DNA of 64,000 nt from Bradyrhizobium paxllaeri (GCF_001693515.2 NZ_CP042968.1:372001-436000), one strand, 5' to 3'. Shown: positions 45,459-54,341, numbered from the stretch's first letter. Made by a program: numbers and translations. Notes: a model not told the origin generated them from the sequence alone.

Positions 45459-48400
45459 ATGGCTTTCTCTCCTTCCACGTTCGCAACCGAACGCGCGCCC
45501 GGCGCGGGCGTTACTGCCGTGCTCGGGCCGACCAATACCGGCAAGACCCATCTCGCCATCGAGCGCATGCTGGCGCATTCGTCCGGCGTGATCGGCCTGC
45601 CGCTGCGCCTGCTCGCGCGCGAGGTCTACAACAAGATCGCCGATCGCGCGGGCGTTGAGAGCGTCGCGCTCGTCACCGGCGAGGAGAAGATCAAGCCGAA
45701 GAATCCACGCTACTGGGTCTCGACGGTCGAAGCGATGCCGAGGGATCTCGACGTGTCGTTTCTCGCCGTCGACGAAATCCAGATCGCCGCCGATCTCGAG
45801 CGCGGGCATGTCTTCACCGACCGCATCCTGCATCGCCGCGGCCGCGATGAGACGCTGCTGCTGGGCGCTGCGACGATGCGCCCGATCATCGAGCGGCTGC
45901 TGCCCGGCGCGTCGATCATCACGCGTCCGCGGCTGTCGCAGCTCGAATTCGCCGGCGATCGCAAGATCACGCGGCAGCCGCGCAGAACGGCCATCGTCGC
46001 GTTCTCGGCCGATGAAGTTTACGCGATCGCGGAGTTGATCCGGCGCCAGCATGGCGGCGCTGCTGTTGTGCTCGGCTCGCTCTCGCCCCGCACGCGCAAT
46101 GCGCAGGTCGCGATGTTCCAGAACGGCGACGTCGATTACCTCGTCGCCACCGACGCGGTCGGCATGGGGCTGAACCTCGACGTCGATCACGTCGCCTTCG
46201 CCTCGGATCGCAAGTATGACGGCTATCAGTTCCGACGCCTCACGCCCGCCGAGTTCGCGCAGATCGCGGGCCGCGCCGGGCGCGCCACCCGCAACGGCAC
46301 ATTTGGTACGACGGGACGCTGCGCGCCGTTCGAGCCGGAGCTCGTAAACGCGCTGCAGAACCACACGTTCGACAGCGTCAAAATGCTGCAGTGGCGCAAT
46401 TCGAAACTGGATTTCTCCTCGCTCGGGAGCTTGCAGGTCTCGCTGGCGCTGCCGCCGGGGCACGAGGTTCTGACCCGCGCGCCGATCGCCGAGGACCAGC
46501 GCGTGCTCGATCACGCCGCCCGCGACGGCGAGGTGAGGGACATGGCCCACGGCGCAGGCGCCGTGGAACGGCTGTGGGACGCCTGCGCGATCCCGGATTA
46601 CCGCAAGATCGCGCCGGCTGCCCACGCCGAGCTCGTGACTACGCTTTATGCATTCCTGATGAAAAAGGGCCGGATCCCTGACGCATGGTTCGCCGCCCAG
46701 GTCGACCAGGCCGACCGCGTCACCGGCGATATCGACACGCTGTCGGGCCGGATCGCGCAAATCCGCACCTGGACCTTCGTCGCCAACCGCCCGGACTGGC
46801 TGTCCGACCCCGACCACTGGCAGGGGATCACCCGGGAGGTGGAAAATAAATTATCCGATGCGCTGCATGAACGTCTAACGGAGCGTTTCGTTGACCGGCG
46901 GACCAGTGTATTGATGCGCCGCCTGCGGGAGAACAGTGTTTTGAATACGGAAATTGGCAAGACCGGCGAAGTTATTGTGGAAGGCCATGCGATCGGCCGG
47001 CTCGATGGATTTACCTTTGCACCCGATGCGGCGGAAGCCGGCTCGGACGCCAAGGCGTTGCAGGCCGCAGCGCAACAGGTGCTGGCCAGCGAGATCGACG
47101 CGCGCGCCACGAAGCTTAGCGCCGCGCCCGACGATCAGTTCGTGCTGACCTCGGACGGTACCATCCGCTGGACCGGCGACGCGGTCGCAAAGCTCGTCGC
47201 GGCCGACGATGCGCTGCATCCGCGCATCCGCATCATTTCCGACGAGCGCCTCTCAGGCGCGCCGCGCGAGGCCGTGCAGACGCGGCTCGATCTGTGGCTG
47301 AAGACGCATATCGAAAAGCTGCTGGGTCCGCTGTTCGGCCTGTCGAAGGCCGAGGATATCACCGGCATCGGTCGCGGCATCGCGTTCCAGCTCGTCGAGG
47401 CGCTCGGCGTATTGGAGCGATCGAAGATCTCTTCCGAGATGAAGGATCTCGACCAGGCTTCGCGCGCGACGCTGCGCAAATACGGGGTGCGCTTCGGCGC
47501 TTACCACATCTATTTCCCGGCGCTGCTCAAGCCCGCGGCGCGCGCGCTGGCGTCGCTGCTGTGGGCCGAGAAGCAGGACAATGTCGACATGTCCGCGCTC
47601 TCGGGCGCGCAGCATCTGGCGAGCTCGGGCCGCACCTCGTTCCCGGTCGACAAGGCGCTGCCGCGCGATGCCTACCGCGTGCTCGGCTATCGCCAGTGCG
47701 GCGAGCGCGCGGTGCGCGTCGACATTTTGGAACGTCTCGCCGATATCATTCGTCCCGCGCTGGCGTGGCGCGAGACGTCACCCGGTGAAAAACCCGCCGG
47801 CGCGTTCGACGGCCGTGGCTTTGTGGTGACGCAGGCGATGACCTCGCTCACGGGATCGGCGGGCGAAGATTTCGCCTCGATCCTGCGCGCGCTCGGCTAT
47901 CGCATGGATAAGCGTCCGCCGCTGCCGCCGAAGCCGGCGCCCGAGGTCGTCGTCGAGACGGTCGCCGCCGAGACGCCGCCCGTTGAGGCGAGCGCCGAAG
48001 TGACGGCAGAGACGCCGGCAGAAGAAGTCGCGGCGGAAGTGCCTGTGATGAGCGAGCCGGTGTCGTCGGCTTCGCTGCTGCCGGATGTGACGCCGTTCGC
48101 GGCGCAAGAGCCTGCGTCCGCCGAGGTAACGCCGGCGGAAGCCGCGATCCTCGATGCGCCGCCGGAACAGGAGACCGCGGAAGTCGTCAGCGCGGCGGAA
48201 GCAGCCGCGGAGCCCGCTACCGCGAGCGAAGCGCCCGCAGAAGCCGAAGCGCCGGCTGAATCCGCTGAGGCCAAGCCTGAAGCGCAAATCAAGCCTGAAA
48301 CGGAAACCACGGCGGAGGCGAAATCCGAGGCGCCGGCCGAGCCGCAGCTCGTCGAAGTCTGGCGGCCGGGCGGACGTTCCGACGAGCGCCGTCCGCATCA

Positions 48401-48902
48401 CGACCGCAACCGCCAGCGCCATCATCGCGCGGGCGAAAGCGCGCAGGCGGCTGGTGGCGAAGGTGGAGAGGGCGCCCAGCGCGAGCAGCGCCACCGCCGC
48501 GGCCGTCGTCACAACGAATTCAGAAAGCCGCGCGAGGGCGCGCCGGCCGATGCTGCAGCGGCGCCGAGCGCAGAGGGCGCGCCGGCGACAGAGGCGCGTC
48601 AGGACCGCCCGCCGCGCGAGCGTTTCGAAGGCAAGGGCCGCGATCGCGAGGACCGCCGCGACAAATTCGATCGCAACAAGGGCGAGCGCAAGGGCGGCCG
48701 CGACAAGGACCGCGAACGTGGCGGCCGTGATTTCGGCGGCCGCGACAAGGGCGGTCGCGACAAGCGCGACTCCGGCCCCTCGCACCGTCAATGGGCGACC
48801 AGCGCGAACCCGCGCGAGCGCGACCGCGCGGCCGATCCGAATTCACCGTTCGCCAAACTGGCGGCGCTGAAGGAACAACTCGCGGGTAACCGGAAAGATT
48901 AG
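45459..48902 (+). CDS. SUV3-like RNA helicase with long C-terminal tail
   Basis: A 1147-residue protein. The N-terminal half is a DExH helicase close to mitochondrial SUV3: Walker A GPTNTGKTHLAIERM, VDEIQIAAD as motif II, DAVGMGLNLDVDHVAF (motif V) and QIAGRAGRATRNG (motif VI). SUV3 works with polynucleotide phosphorylase in RNA decay. From about residue 820 the sequence turns low-complexity: first Ala/Glu/Pro/Val-rich, then a basic Arg/Asp/Gly/Lys-rich stretch (KFDRNKGERKGGRDKDRERG) that probably binds RNA, ending NSPFAKLAALKEQLAGN. S4 and FdxA genes follow on the same strand. Confidence 0.9.
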   Translation: MAFSPSTFATERAPGAGVTAVLGPTNTGKTHLAIERMLAHSSGVIGLPLRLLAREVYNKIADRAGVESVALVTGEEKIKPKNPRYWVSTVEAMPRDLDVSFLAVDEIQIAADLERGHVFTDRILHRRGRDETLLLGAATMRPIIERLLPGASIITRPRLSQLEFAGDRKITRQPRRTAIVAFSADEVYAIAELIRRQHGGAAVVLGSLSPRTRNAQVAMFQNGDVDYLVATDAVGMGLNLDVDHVAFASDRKYDGYQFRRLTPAEFAQIAGRAGRATRNGTFGTTGRCAPFEPELVNALQNHTFDSVKMLQWRNSKLDFSSLGSLQVSLALPPGHEVLTRAPIAEDQRVLDHAARDGEVRDMAHGAGAVERLWDACAIPDYRKIAPAAHAELVTTLYAFLMKKGRIPDAWFAAQVDQADRVTGDIDTLSGRIAQIRTWTFVANRPDWLSDPDHWQGITREVENKLSDALHERLTERFVDRRTSVLMRRLRENSVLNTEIGKTGEVIVEGHAIGRLDGFTFAPDAAEAGSDAKALQAAAQQVLASEIDARATKLSAAPDDQFVLTSDGTIRWTGDAVAKLVAADDALHPRIRIISDERLSGAPREAVQTRLDLWLKTHIEKLLGPLFGLSKAEDITGIGRGIAFQLVEALGVLERSKISSEMKDLDQASRATLRKYGVRFGAYHIYFPALLKPAARALASLLWAEKQDNVDMSALSGAQHLASSGRTSFPVDKALPRDAYRVLGYRQCGERAVRVDILERLADIIRPALAWRETSPGEKPAGAFDGRGFVVTQAMTSLTGSAGEDFASILRALGYRMDKRPPLPPKPAPEVVVETVAAETPPVEASAEVTAETPAEEVAAEVPVMSEPVSSASLLPDVTPFAAQEPASAEVTPAEAAILDAPPEQETAEVVSAAEAAAEPATASEAPAEAEAPAESAEAKPEAQIKPETETTAEAKSEAPAEPQLVEVWRPGGRSDERRPHHDRNRQRHHRAGESAQAAGGEGGEGAQREQRHRRGRRHNEFRKPREGAPADAAAAPSAEGAPATEARQDRPPRERFEGKGRDREDRRDKFDRNKGERKGGRDKDRERGGRDFGGRDKGGRDKRDSGPSHRQWATSANPRERDRAADPNSPFAKLAALKEQLAGNRKD

Positions 48903-48907
48903 GCATA

Positions 48908-48951
48908 GCGTTTTCAAGCGAAGTGGGTACCGGTTCGCGTCAAGAAAACGC
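48908..48951. repeat. Short palindromic repeat, family H
   Basis: GCGTTTTC (48908-48915) and GAAAACGC (48944-48951) flank AAGCGAAGTGGGTACCGGTT. This resembles a small palindrome I remember as frequent between genes in Rhizobiales; only one clear copy is seen here. Confidence 0.6.
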
Positions 48952-48979
48952 GTCAGAAAAATAGACTACGGGCAGGTCG

Positions 48980-49249
48980 TTGGAGCGGCAGCGTCTCGAC
49001 AAATGGCTGTGGCACGCGCGGGTGGTGAAGGCCCGCACCTCCGCTGCCGCCCTCGTCGAGGCCGGTCACGTCCGCATCAACGGCGTGCGCGAAAAGTCGC
49101 CGGGCCATTCGGTGAAGATCGGCGACGTGGTCACGATCGCGCTCGATCACGGCGTGCGCGTCCTGAAAGTGGTGGGATTTTCCGAGCGGCGCGGCGACGC
49201 CACGGCCGCGCGGGTGCTCTATGATGAATTGCACAGTGGCAAGCAGTAA
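48980..49249 (+). CDS. S4 domain RNA-binding protein (Hsp15-like)
   Basis: An 89-residue protein consisting of one S4 domain: RQRLDKWLWHARVVKARTSA, AALVEAGHVRINGVR and KIGDVVTIALDHGVRVLKVV. It resembles heat-shock protein Hsp15, which binds stalled 50S subunits. The only possible start is the TTG at 48980 (a stop lies six codons upstream), with GGCAGG just before. It follows the helicase by 77 bp. Confidence 0.88.
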   Translation: MERQRLDKWLWHARVVKARTSAAALVEAGHVRINGVREKSPGHSVKIGDVVTIALDHGVRVLKVVGFSERRGDATAARVLYDELHSGKQ

Positions 49250-49373
49250 CTATCTGCAAGAGGCTTGCAGGGATGCCTGAAATTGGGCCGCCAGAGGCTC
49301 GCTGCTTCCCTTGCGGCAGCGCACCGCATGCGCTACGCAAACCCCGGAAAACTGATCCGTTTCGGAGCGTTGG

Positions 49374-49712
49374 ATGACTTACGTCGTCACAGAAGCCTGC
49401 ATCAAGTGCAAATATACCGACTGCGTTGAGGTCTGCCCCGTCGACTGCTTCTACGAGGGCGAGAACATGCTGGTCATCCATCCCGACGAATGCATCGACT
49501 GTGGCGTCTGCGAACCCGAGTGCCCCGCCGACGCCATCAAGCCGGACACCGAGCCGGGCCTGGAGAAGTGGCTCGAGGTCAATACCGAGTACGCCAAGAC
49601 CTGGCCCAACATCACGCAGAAGAAAGAAGCTCCGCCCGACGCGAAAGAAATGGAGGGTGTGGAGGGCAAGTTCGAGAAATATTTTTCCAAGGAGCCGGGC
49701 TCCGGCGATTAA
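49374..49712 (+). CDS. fdxA: Seven-iron ferredoxin FdxA
   Basis: A 112-residue ferredoxin. The Cys pattern [14 protein letters not shown] and [12 protein letters not shown] gives one [3Fe-4S] and one [4Fe-4S] centre, and the C-terminal half with [20 protein letters not shown] is the standard FdxA extension. An electron carrier of the cytosol. The ATG at 49374 is the conserved start. Confidence 0.95.
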   Translation: MTYVVTEACIKCKYTDCVEVCPVDCFYEGENMLVIHPDECIDCGVCEPECPADAIKPDTEPGLEKWLEVNTEYAKTWPNITQKKEAPPDAKEMEGVEGKFEKYFSKEPGSGD

Positions 49713-49849
49713 AGCCTGTGGATAAGTTAAGGGCTCATTGGGCCTGATTCGGATCCCAATCTGTACCGGACGCGCTTGTTTGATTTAACCCTGTTCGCGG
49801 ACTTATGGCGGGAACGGGCCCATAAAGCCCCGGAACCCGGCGTAAATCA

Positions 49850-49877
49850 TTGATTTTTGCGGAAAATGTGCTATATT
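49850..49877 (+). promoter_or_regulatory. Probable promoter of the carD gene
   Basis: TTGATT at 49850-49855, 16-base spacer, TATATT at 49872-49877, in a locally AT-rich stretch about 100 bases before the GTG at 49976. Immediately around the -10 is the partial palindrome TGTGCTATATTGGGCACA, which could be an operator. Confidence 0.55.
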
Positions 49878-49975
49878 GGGCACATTATAAGCCGATCCTG
49901 GCCATGCGTATCCTGTGGCCCCGGTGGGTTCCGTAAAAACATCGAACAGGGGCGTGGCAGTTCCGCGCGCAGGCT

Positions 49976-50917
49976 GTGTCACAGAAAACGCGTAAAAAGA
50001 GTGCTTCCAAGAACGTTAAAAAAGCCGCTCCGGCCAGCCGCAGCGCAACCAAGGGCCGTGCCAAGGCGTCCGTGAAGGATGCCAGGAAGGTTGCGGCCAC
50101 AAAGTCCTCAAAGAAAAGAAGCGCGATGCCAGAAAAGACTGCCAAGACCGCCGCGAAAGCGACGTCGAAGACCAATGCCCCGAAAGTTGCTGCCAAGGCT
50201 CCCGCAAAGACCCCTGTGAAGGCCGCGCCTCCGAAGGCTGCCGTTGCGCCGAAGGCTGCCGCCCACAAGCCGGCCGCTGCGGCCGCGCCGCGCGTCGAGG
50301 AACCGAAGAAGGTCGTGACCCAGCGTCAGGGCTTCAAGGCCAATGAATTCGTGGTCTATCCGGCTCACGGCGTCGGCCAGATCCTGGCCATCGAGGAGCA
50401 GGAGATCGCGGGCGCCAAGCTCGAGCTGTTCGTGATCAATTTCATGAAGGACAAGATGACGCTCCGCGTGCCGACCGCCAAGGTCGCCAATGTCGGCATG
50501 CGCAAGCTGTCCGAGCCGGCGCTGGTCAAGAAGGCGCTGGAGACGCTGAAGGGCCGCGCGCGCGTCAAGCGCACCATGTGGTCGCGCCGGGCGCAGGAAT
50601 ACGAAGCGAAGATCAATTCGGGCGACATCGTCGCGATCGCCGAAGTGGTCCGCGACCTCTACCGTTCGGAATCGCAGCCCGAGCAGTCCTACTCCGAACG
50701 CCAGCTCTATGAAGCGGCGCTCGACCGCCTGTCGCGCGAAATCGCGGTCGTCCAGCATTCGACCGAGACCGAAGCGGTCAAGGAAATCGAAAGCCAGCTC
50801 GCCAAGAGCCCGCGCCGCGGCGCCAAGGCCGAGGCGACCGAGGCTGACGGCGAAGCCGACGAGGCGGATGTCGACGCCGATGGCGACGATGCTGCGGTGG
50901 CGGACGAAGCCGCCTGA
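49976..50917 (+). CDS. CarD-family transcription regulator with basic N-terminal tail
   Basis: A 313-residue protein if the GTG at 49976 is used; an ATG at 50126 would give 263 residues. Residues 1-105 are Lys/Ala/Pro-rich repeats like eukaryotic histone H1 tails (KAAPASRSATKGRAKASVKD). The CarD_CdnL/TRCF RNA polymerase-binding domain starts at about 115 (GFKANEFVVYPAHGVGQILA) and continues through LFVINFMKDKMTLRVPTAKV; a helical DNA-binding part with RTMWSRRAQEYEAKINSGD follows, and the end is acidic. CarD stabilises open promoter complexes. A strong terminator follows after 22 bases. Confidence 0.9.
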   Translation: MSQKTRKKSASKNVKKAAPASRSATKGRAKASVKDARKVAATKSSKKRSAMPEKTAKTAAKATSKTNAPKVAAKAPAKTPVKAAPPKAAVAPKAAAHKPAAAAAPRVEEPKKVVTQRQGFKANEFVVYPAHGVGQILAIEEQEIAGAKLELFVINFMKDKMTLRVPTAKVANVGMRKLSEPALVKKALETLKGRARVKRTMWSRRAQEYEAKINSGDIVAIAEVVRDLYRSESQPEQSYSERQLYEAALDRLSREIAVVQHSTETEAVKEIESQLAKSPRRGAKAEATEADGEADEADVDADGDDAAVADEAA

Positions 50918-50939
50918 AAGAATCGCGAGGACTGAAACG

Positions 50940-50967
50940 AAAAGCCCGGTCGCAAGACCGGGCTTTT
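50940..50967 (+). terminator. Rho-independent terminator of the carD gene
   Basis: AAAAGCCCGGTC (50940-50951), loop GCAA, GACCGGGCTTTT (50956-50967) with one further T. It sits directly upstream of a group II intron whose 5' end begins four bases later. Confidence 0.92.
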
Positions 50968-50971
50968 TGTT

Positions 50972-51618
50972 GTGCGCCGAGCATGATCGGCAGCTTGGAG
51001 GTGAAAGTCCTCTATCCAGCCTGATGACGGCGAAGGATTAGCGAAGCGCAAGGGCGTCATCGTGAGGTGGGGTCTGAAGGAAGCGTGGAGCAAATCTGCG
51101 GCCGGATGGACAAAAACCGGATAACGAGGCCTACCCAGCCGGACGAGCGGGCAACTGATCGCGAAGTCCATAGTCATCAAGGGCTGGGGTGGTAAATCCG
51201 GCGGACGTGCAGGGAAGGCGGTCGATCTTACCTCGGGAGATCTCCGTCGTGTCCGGGACACCGGACTGAGCGGGTCGCAAGGCTCGTGATCGCGGCGGAG
51301 AAGTCAGCAGACGGCGTAGTAGGTGGAACGAGTTTCGCTGAAGGCCTGAACGCTGGAAAGACGCTTGGATGTGGAAATCTCGGGCTTGCCATGCGGCAGA
51401 AAATCCAGGTCACTGGCCTTCGGAGCAGCGGGAAAGGGTGAAGCCCGGACGGCGCCGTTCAAAGGGACCGAAGCCAGCACGTAGAAGTCCACTACCAGAG
51501 CCTCTGGCACGGACGCAAAACAAACCGTCTGTGCTTAATCCGGCGAACCGCCGTATACGAACCCGTATGTACGGTGGTGTGGGAGGGGAGGAGTCGCGAG
51601 ACTCCCCCCTATCCCGAT
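50972..51618 (+). mobile_element. Group II intron, class C type, reverse transcriptase deleted
   Basis: A self-splicing ribozyme element of about 647 nt. It opens with GTGCG (50972-50976), followed by domain I text including GGAGGTGAAAGTCCTCTA. Domain V is complete at 51548-51577: CCGCCGTATACG pairs with CGTATGTACGGTGG, loop AACC, two-base bulge GT, and CGC at the catalytic triad, as in class C introns. Domain VI follows at about 51579-51616, a long hairpin with loop GCGA and a probable bulged branch-point A in CCCCTATCCC. The 3' boundary is inferred. Only a frameshifted stub of the encoded maturase is seen near 51390-51480 (MRQKIQVTGL, then KGEARTAPFKGTEAST after a one-base shift). The place just after an intrinsic terminator is the preferred target of class C introns. 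Confidence 0.82.
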
Positions 51619-51801
51619 TGGCGCTTGCTGTTTGGTGCTTGCGCGAACGGAAGATCTCGAGCGCGCTGCAGGCGCAGCAAGGACGCGACGGTTCCGGTTC
51701 CATTCCTTGGCGCGGAAACGGCCAGTTTTCGACCTCTTGTGACCCGAATCGCGGGAGATTGTCCCGGCTGCTACTTCCAGATTTACCGCAAGGGGGATTC
51801 G

Positions 51802-52182
51802 ATGAAAGGGCAGCTACAGTCCATCTGCGTCGCCGTTCTCATCGCGGCTTTCCTGGCCATGCTTGTTCCACTGAGCGCGCCGGCCGCGCAGGTCAGGCAG
51901 TGCAGCGCCGCCGTGCCCAAATCGGCGAAAGGGCATTGGTCCTGGCGCATGATCGACGGCCGTAAATGCTGGTACTCCGGCAAGGCCGTGATCCCGCGGT
52001 CAGCTTTGCGCTGGCCCGCTGCGGCGCCGGCACCGGTGCAGGCCAAGGCCGAAACGGCACCAAAGGTCACCGTCAGCGCCGCCGCGGAGAAGCGCAGCGA
52101 TCCCATGGAGGCGCAGGCGCAGATGACTGACGATGCCGATAGCTTCGAATCGCGGTGGCAATTGCGCGTCGTTTCGAGGTAG
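51802..52182 (+). CDS. Small exported protein of unknown function
   Basis: A 126-residue protein with a signal peptide (MKGQLQSICVAVLIAAFLAM, cleaved near APAAQ) and ribosome site AAGGGGG just upstream, which sets the start at 51802. The mature part has CSAAVPKSAKGHWSWRMIDG and RKCWYSGKAVIPRSALRW, a Cys/Trp motif I have seen in many Bradyrhizobium hypothetical proteins, then an Ala/Lys-rich linker and a Ser/Glu end. Function unknown. Confidence 0.75.
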   Translation: MKGQLQSICVAVLIAAFLAMLVPLSAPAAQVRQCSAAVPKSAKGHWSWRMIDGRKCWYSGKAVIPRSALRWPAAAPAPVQAKAETAPKVTVSAAAEKRSDPMEAQAQMTDDADSFESRWQLRVVSR

Positions 52183-52364
52183 GGCCGACGAGCCGCCGCA
52201 GCGCAAGAATCGTCTCGGCGGCATGAGTTGAACCGTTGTTGCCGGCGTTGAGTTGCCGGGACGTCGCGCCGGAAGGCTTGCCGCAAGGCCGCGGCCGGGT
52301 GTTCCCCGAACGGGAACTTTCGGGTGTCGGCGGGAACTTTCTGCGCACTAATGCGTTGAAATGC

Positions 52365-52553
52365 ATGACCTATGAAAACCGAACGACACCCCCGCGCTCT
52401 CGCGAGGAGCGAGCGGCATTGATGGAAAAGCGCCGTGAGGATGCCGAGAAGGCCCTCGACGAGCGCAGGAAGGCCGATGACGCCTTCCGGGCCAATTTCG
52501 AGCGGCTGAAGGCAGAGCGTCTCGCCCGCGAGGCGGCAGCCAGCAATTCATGA
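52365..52553 (+). CDS. Short highly charged helical protein
   Basis: A 62-residue product from the ATG at 52365 (MTYENRTTPPRSREERAALM), nearly all Lys/Arg/Glu/Asp/Ala and probably one long helix or coiled coil. Codon choice looks coding. No family recognised and no partner nearby; an upstream in-frame start at 52236 lacks a site. Confidence 0.55.
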   Translation: MTYENRTTPPRSREERAALMEKRREDAEKALDERRKADDAFRANFERLKAERLAREAAASNS

Positions 52554-52710
52554 TTGAGTGATTGGCGGAAGTGATTCAGCGGCGAATAACTCGCCGCTGA
52601 ATGCCACGGCGGCTGTTGTTGTCATGGCGAGGAGCAAAGCGACGTACGCATCCGGTGAAGACCGCTGAAACGGTCGTTGACCGCGCGACTTCGGTTGTGC
52701 TTGGCGCCTG

Positions 52711-53027
52711 TCAGGCAGCGGCCTTTTGCGAGCGGTCGCGTTTCCAATTCCAGGGCAGGAACTCGTCCGCCAGAACGATCTTCATTCGACTCGACGATGA
52801 CGCAGCAACAGGCCGGGTATGAGTGATCATCGCCTGTGCAAACGTAACGGTGCCCTCGTTCCCGCTCAGTCGTCCTTCGCGTATCAGGCGCCGCCAAGTG
52901 AACAGCTGGCCCGGCCGCAAGCCATGTCGTCGCGCCGTCGCCGATACCTGCCGTGGCCCGCTCTCGCTCCCTCCGCCGACCACCGCGCCCCGGTCTCGAT
53001 CACCTCAAGCCGCGATACCTTCGACAT
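52711..53027 (-). pseudogene. Collapsed IS66 element (tnpA start joined to tnpC end)
   Basis: On the minus strand the sequence begins with an IS66 TnpA start (MSKVSRLEVIETGARWSAEG), changes frame, continues with ESGPRQVSATARRHGL and QLFTWRRLIREG, and then runs into ADEFLPWNWKRD, which resembles the C-terminal end of the IS66 TnpC transposase. tnpB and nearly all of tnpC are missing, so a large internal deletion plus a frameshift has left a dead remnant. Terminal inverted repeats could not be placed with certainty. Confidence 0.72.
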
Positions 53028-53057
53028 AGGAGCTCAGTCAGTTCCAGGTATCTGTAT

Positions 53058-53945
53058 CTACGTACTGGGCTCGAACGGACCCGGTTCCGAGGAGCCCTCG
53101 ATCAATTCGACCTTTGCGTAGTTCTCAGCGATGCTCTCGGGTGTCAGATGTGCGTCGTAGAAGCCAGGTCCCATAACGATCGCGATACGTTGGATTGCTC
53201 CGGCTCCCACGTTGTAGATGTTGTTCGTCTCCGAACAACTATCGCTTGCCAGCCAGACGATCGCTGGCGCAACAGCCTCAACCGGCATGGTGGTTTTTCC
53301 ATCTGCCTCAGACAAGCGGGATCCTGCAGCCGGGTGCATCCTCGTGTACCCGACTGGGGAAATGGTATTCACGAGAATCCCGTGCTCAGCACCTTCAATT
53401 GCAAGAATGCGCATCAGTCCAACTACTGCGCACTTCGCCGCCGCATAGGTGGCTTGGCCACGCAGTCCGAACAGGCCGCTGACTGACGTCGTGAGGACGA
53501 TCTTCCCGTAGCGCTGAGCGACCATATGCGGCCAGGCCGCCTTCACCGTGTTAACCGGCCCGCCAAGGTGCACGCGCCAATAGTGATCGAAATCGTCAAG
53601 GGTGGCATCCTCGAATAGCTGGCTTCCGCAGATACCAGCGTTGTTCACGAGAAGGTCTATTCTCCCGAAATGCTCGATGGTCGTCGCGATCAGGTCACTG
53701 CCACCTTCAGGGGTGGAAACGTCGCTGTCATTCGCGATTGCCTCGCCTCCACGTGACCGAATGAGGTCGGCCACCTGTTCCGCTATCGTGGAGTCCTTCC
53801 CGAACCCCGATACGTCGGTCCCCAGGTCGTTCACCGCGACCCGGGCACCGCGTTCGGCGAGAAGTTCGACGTATGCCCGCCCCAGCCCGCGGCCTGCCCC
53901 AGTCACAACCGCGACCTTCCCGTCCAACGAAATTCGTTCAGTCAT
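53058..53945 (-). CDS. Short-chain dehydrogenase/reductase
   Basis: A 295-residue SDR. The NAD(P)-binding TGAGRGLGRAY, NNAGICG, catalytic Ser in TTSVSGLFGLRGQ and YAAAK (YxxxK) are all present. The C-terminal extension (after NNIYNVGAGAIQRIAIVMGP) resembles the (3R)-hydroxyacyl-CoA dehydrogenase-like SDRs linked to peroxisomal MFE-type beta-oxidation or steroid metabolism. Start at 53945, with GAGGA eight bases upstream, is preferred to 53966. It lies beside the IS66 remnant; its 3' end is intact. Confidence 0.88.
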   Translation of the reverse strand: MTERISLDGKVAVVTGAGRGLGRAYVELLAERGARVAVNDLGTDVSGFGKDSTIAEQVADLIRSRGGEAIANDSDVSTPEGGSDLIATTIEHFGRIDLLVNNAGICGSQLFEDATLDDFDHYWRVHLGGPVNTVKAAWPHMVAQRYGKIVLTTSVSGLFGLRGQATYAAAKCAVVGLMRILAIEGAEHGILVNTISPVGYTRMHPAAGSRLSEADGKTTMPVEAVAPAIVWLASDSCSETNNIYNVGAGAIQRIAIVMGPGFYDAHLTPESIAENYAKVELIEGSSEPGPFEPST

Positions 53946-53969
53946 CTCGCGGTCCTCTTCCGACAAGAT

Positions 53970-54188
53970 TCAACGCCCCTCCGTAACTGAGATCAACTCA
54001 CTGTCGAATTTGCCGGCGCATTCGCGCTCAAGGATCAGCGACGCATCGCCTTCGCTGGTCGCGTCCACAAAGACGGTCACCGTTACCGCATAGCGATTGG
54101 TCTGATCCCGCTGCATCCGCCGAACCGTGAGCACACAACGGATATACGGAAGGAACGTCCCCGTCCGTTCCCCATAATGTGATGGCAT
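53970..54188 (-). CDS. Small protein of unknown function
   Basis: A 72-residue frame (start uncertain; an ATG at 54116 gives 48 residues) directly upstream of the SDR gene with a 24-bp gap. The second half, RYAVTVTVFVDATSEGDASL followed by ILERECAGKFDSELISV, has normal third-position GC and looks like a small alpha/beta domain, but no family is recognised. Upstream sequence is repeat-derived. Confidence 0.45.
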   Translation of the reverse strand: MPSHYGERTGTFLPYIRCVLTVRRMQRDQTNRYAVTVTVFVDATSEGDASLILERECAGKFDSELISVTEGR

Positions 54189-54230
54189 CTGGGGGGCCTC
54201 GCAAGGCGGCCCTCGCCGGGTGCTTACTAA

Positions 54231-54328
54231 GCGACGAAGCAATCCATCTCTCGGCTCGCGGAGAGGTGGATTGCTTCCGCCTTCGCTCTTCGAGCTACGG
54301 CGGACAAGTCGCGGCGCTCGCAATGACG
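54231..54328. repeat. Decayed palindromic repeat, family B
   Basis: Left part GCGACGAAGCAATCCATCTC, inner GAGGTGGATTGCTTCCGCCT and outer end GCGCTCGCAATGACGG, with about 35 inserted or changed bases on the right arm. Confidence 0.7.
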
Positions 54329-54341
54329 GCTGTAGCCGTTG

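Noticed and set aside
47940..48350. Tandem DNA repeat or CRISPR-like array in the helicase 3' part
   Set aside because: The pattern is an in-frame Ala/Glu/Pro low-complexity tail; units are irregular and there are no spacers.
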